From Ascoidea asiatica (lineage: Eukaryota > Ascomycota > Saccharomycetes > Ascoideales > Ascoideaceae), in contig BCKQ01000008.1 of the NCBI GenBank assembly GCA_001600695.1, forward strand, positions 372,001 to 436,000: a DNA stretch of 64,000 nt, read 5' to 3'. Made by a program: the position numbers and the translations under genes. Under the pieces are notes generated by a model that saw only the letters and a program-made list of their open reading frames with translations, searched no databases and was not told where the DNA came from. Below, one piece after another: positions 62,996-64,000 of this stretch; position 1 is the stretch's first letter, and each line of letters begins with the position of its first letter.

Positions 62996-64000
62996 TCAGA
63001 AATAAATATACGTAAAAGACAAAGAATTTCAAGAGCTTGTGATTTTTGTAGAAAAAGAAAACAAAAATGTGATGGTAAAAATCCATGTAAAAGATGTTTA
63101 TCTGAAGAATTAGTTTGTTCTTATTTTCAACCAAATAATAGAGCAAATAGATTTAAAAATAAAATTACAAATATCAATAATAATAATATTAATAATAATA
63201 ACTTATCTGAATTATCTCAAGATTTAAATCAAATTAATTCTTTATCTAATTCTATTAATAATTCAATCAATCATTCAATCAATAATCAAATAGAATCAAA
63301 AGATTTAATAAAATTTAAAAAAAATATTAAAGAATTAAATAATTCTCAAAATATTATACAACAAAATAATAACATTTTACAAAATAACATTTTACAAAAT
63401 AATAATTTACAAAATAATGATCAATTATTTAATAGAATTTCAATTATTGAAAATAAAATGTCAATTATTGAATATTCAATTCAAAAAATTAATAATAAAT
63501 TATCTATTTTAATAGATTTATCAAATTCTAATATAATCTCAAATAATCTTGATAATAATAATCTTAAATCTAATAATTTTCAATCTAATATTAATATTGA
63601 TATAAAAAGTAATATTGAAAATTTTAATTTACAAATTAAAAATAATCATTTCTCAATTCCAATTATAGATCATGGTCATTGTCCATTTGGTTTTAAACAT
63701 GTTTGTGGTAGTATATTATTACCATATTCTTTATTTAGTTCAAAAGGTTTAAATTTTATGTTAAATAAAATTAAAATTAATAATATTTCATTATTAAATA
63801 ATAATATTAATAATAAAATTTCAAATTTATTATTACCTTTATATAATTGTTATAAAAAAATGACAGATGAAATAAATTTTCAAAATAAAAATTATAGTAA
63901 TATAAATAATTTATTAAATTTTGAAAATATTATTCCATTTCCAAATAAATTATTAATTAATAAACTTTTTAATAATTCAATTTATTTACCATTTCCAAAA
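62885..64000 (+). CDS. Zn(II)2Cys6 transcription factor, truncated by window edge
   Basis: Open frame from the ATG at 62885 to the window end (372 codons, no stop), so the gene continues to the right. An Asn run of about 19 (AAT repeats, 62938-62994) precedes RKRQRISRACDFCRKRKQKC, then DGKNPCKRCLSEELVC. The six cysteines have spacing C-x2-C-x6-C-x5-C-x2-C-x6-C from residue 52, a textbook fungal binuclear zinc cluster. A long Asn/Gln/Ile linker follows, with a possible coiled coil (about 170-215). Residues from about 265 (HGHCPFGFKHVCGSILLPYS) onward are conserved-looking but not assignable. DNA target and pathway unknown. Confidence 0.9.
62938..62994 (+). repeat. AAT trinucleotide repeat in Zn2Cys6 gene
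   Basis: About 19 AAT/AAC codons in a row, poly-Asn. Typical of slippage-prone Asn tracts across this window. Confidence 0.9.

Overview
The window is nuclear DNA from an AT-rich ascomycete yeast (Saccharomycotina type). Evidence: compact, mostly intronless genes with yeast orthologues (NOP13, ERG11, PGC1, FPR1, TES1, PCP1, STR3, TRS65, a PDR-type ABC pump, RTA1 family); two spliced genes with yeast-like splice signals; a pol III-type SRP RNA resembling yeast SCR1; a tRNA-Met; almost exclusive use of A/T-ending codons; and long AAT/AAC (Asn) runs. CTG codons are too rare and too poorly placed to say whether CUG means Leu or Ser. The species is not identified.

Layout. 0-10 kb: alcohol acetyltransferase-like gene, nucleolar NOP13, an unrecognised helical protein, SRP RNA (absent from any ORF view), a secreted pepsin-fold protein without catalytic motifs, a spliced TMEM14 gene (TMH11/YJR085C-like), and trimethyllysine dioxygenase. 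10-26 kb: 1510-residue PDR/CDR-type ABC transporter, PGC1, two related GPI-anchored wall proteins, ERG11, FPR1 and peroxisomal TES1 (ends in SKL). 26-29 kb: a gene-free stretch holding a strict 17-bp periodic array of GGTAGTACC/GGTACTACC cores. 29-37.5 kb: a possible divergent velvet-like protein, a 12-bp repeat with an assembly gap, an F-box-like protein, the rhomboid PCP1, and a convincing velvet-domain protein with a long Asn-rich insert. 40-50.4 kb: Dal5/Soa1-type MFS permease, spliced DUR3-like SSS permease, HAT-repeat splicing factor (PRP39-like) and TRAPP subunit TRS65, the last two divergent. 50-58 kb: a second pepsin-fold pseudoprotease, a FYVE-like zinc-finger protein, and two RTA1-family paralogues. 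60-64 kb: peroxisomal cystathionine beta-lyase STR3 (also SKL), an intron-bearing tRNA-Met(CAT), and the N-terminal part of a Zn2Cys6 transcription factor cut by the window edge.

There is no obvious metabolic cluster. Themes that recur are membrane sterol/lipid handling (ERG11, ABC pump, RTA1 pair, PGC1), peroxisomal enzymes (TES1, STR3), and cell surface proteins (GPI pair, two pseudoproteases). Intergenic DNA is punctuated by GC-richer islands, many with a CACGTG (Cbf1-type) hexamer.

The observations that best merit follow-up are: the 17-bp core arrays at two divergent intergenic regions 26 kb apart; a velvet factor, and perhaps a second one, in a budding yeast; and two independently degenerate aspartyl-protease-fold proteins.
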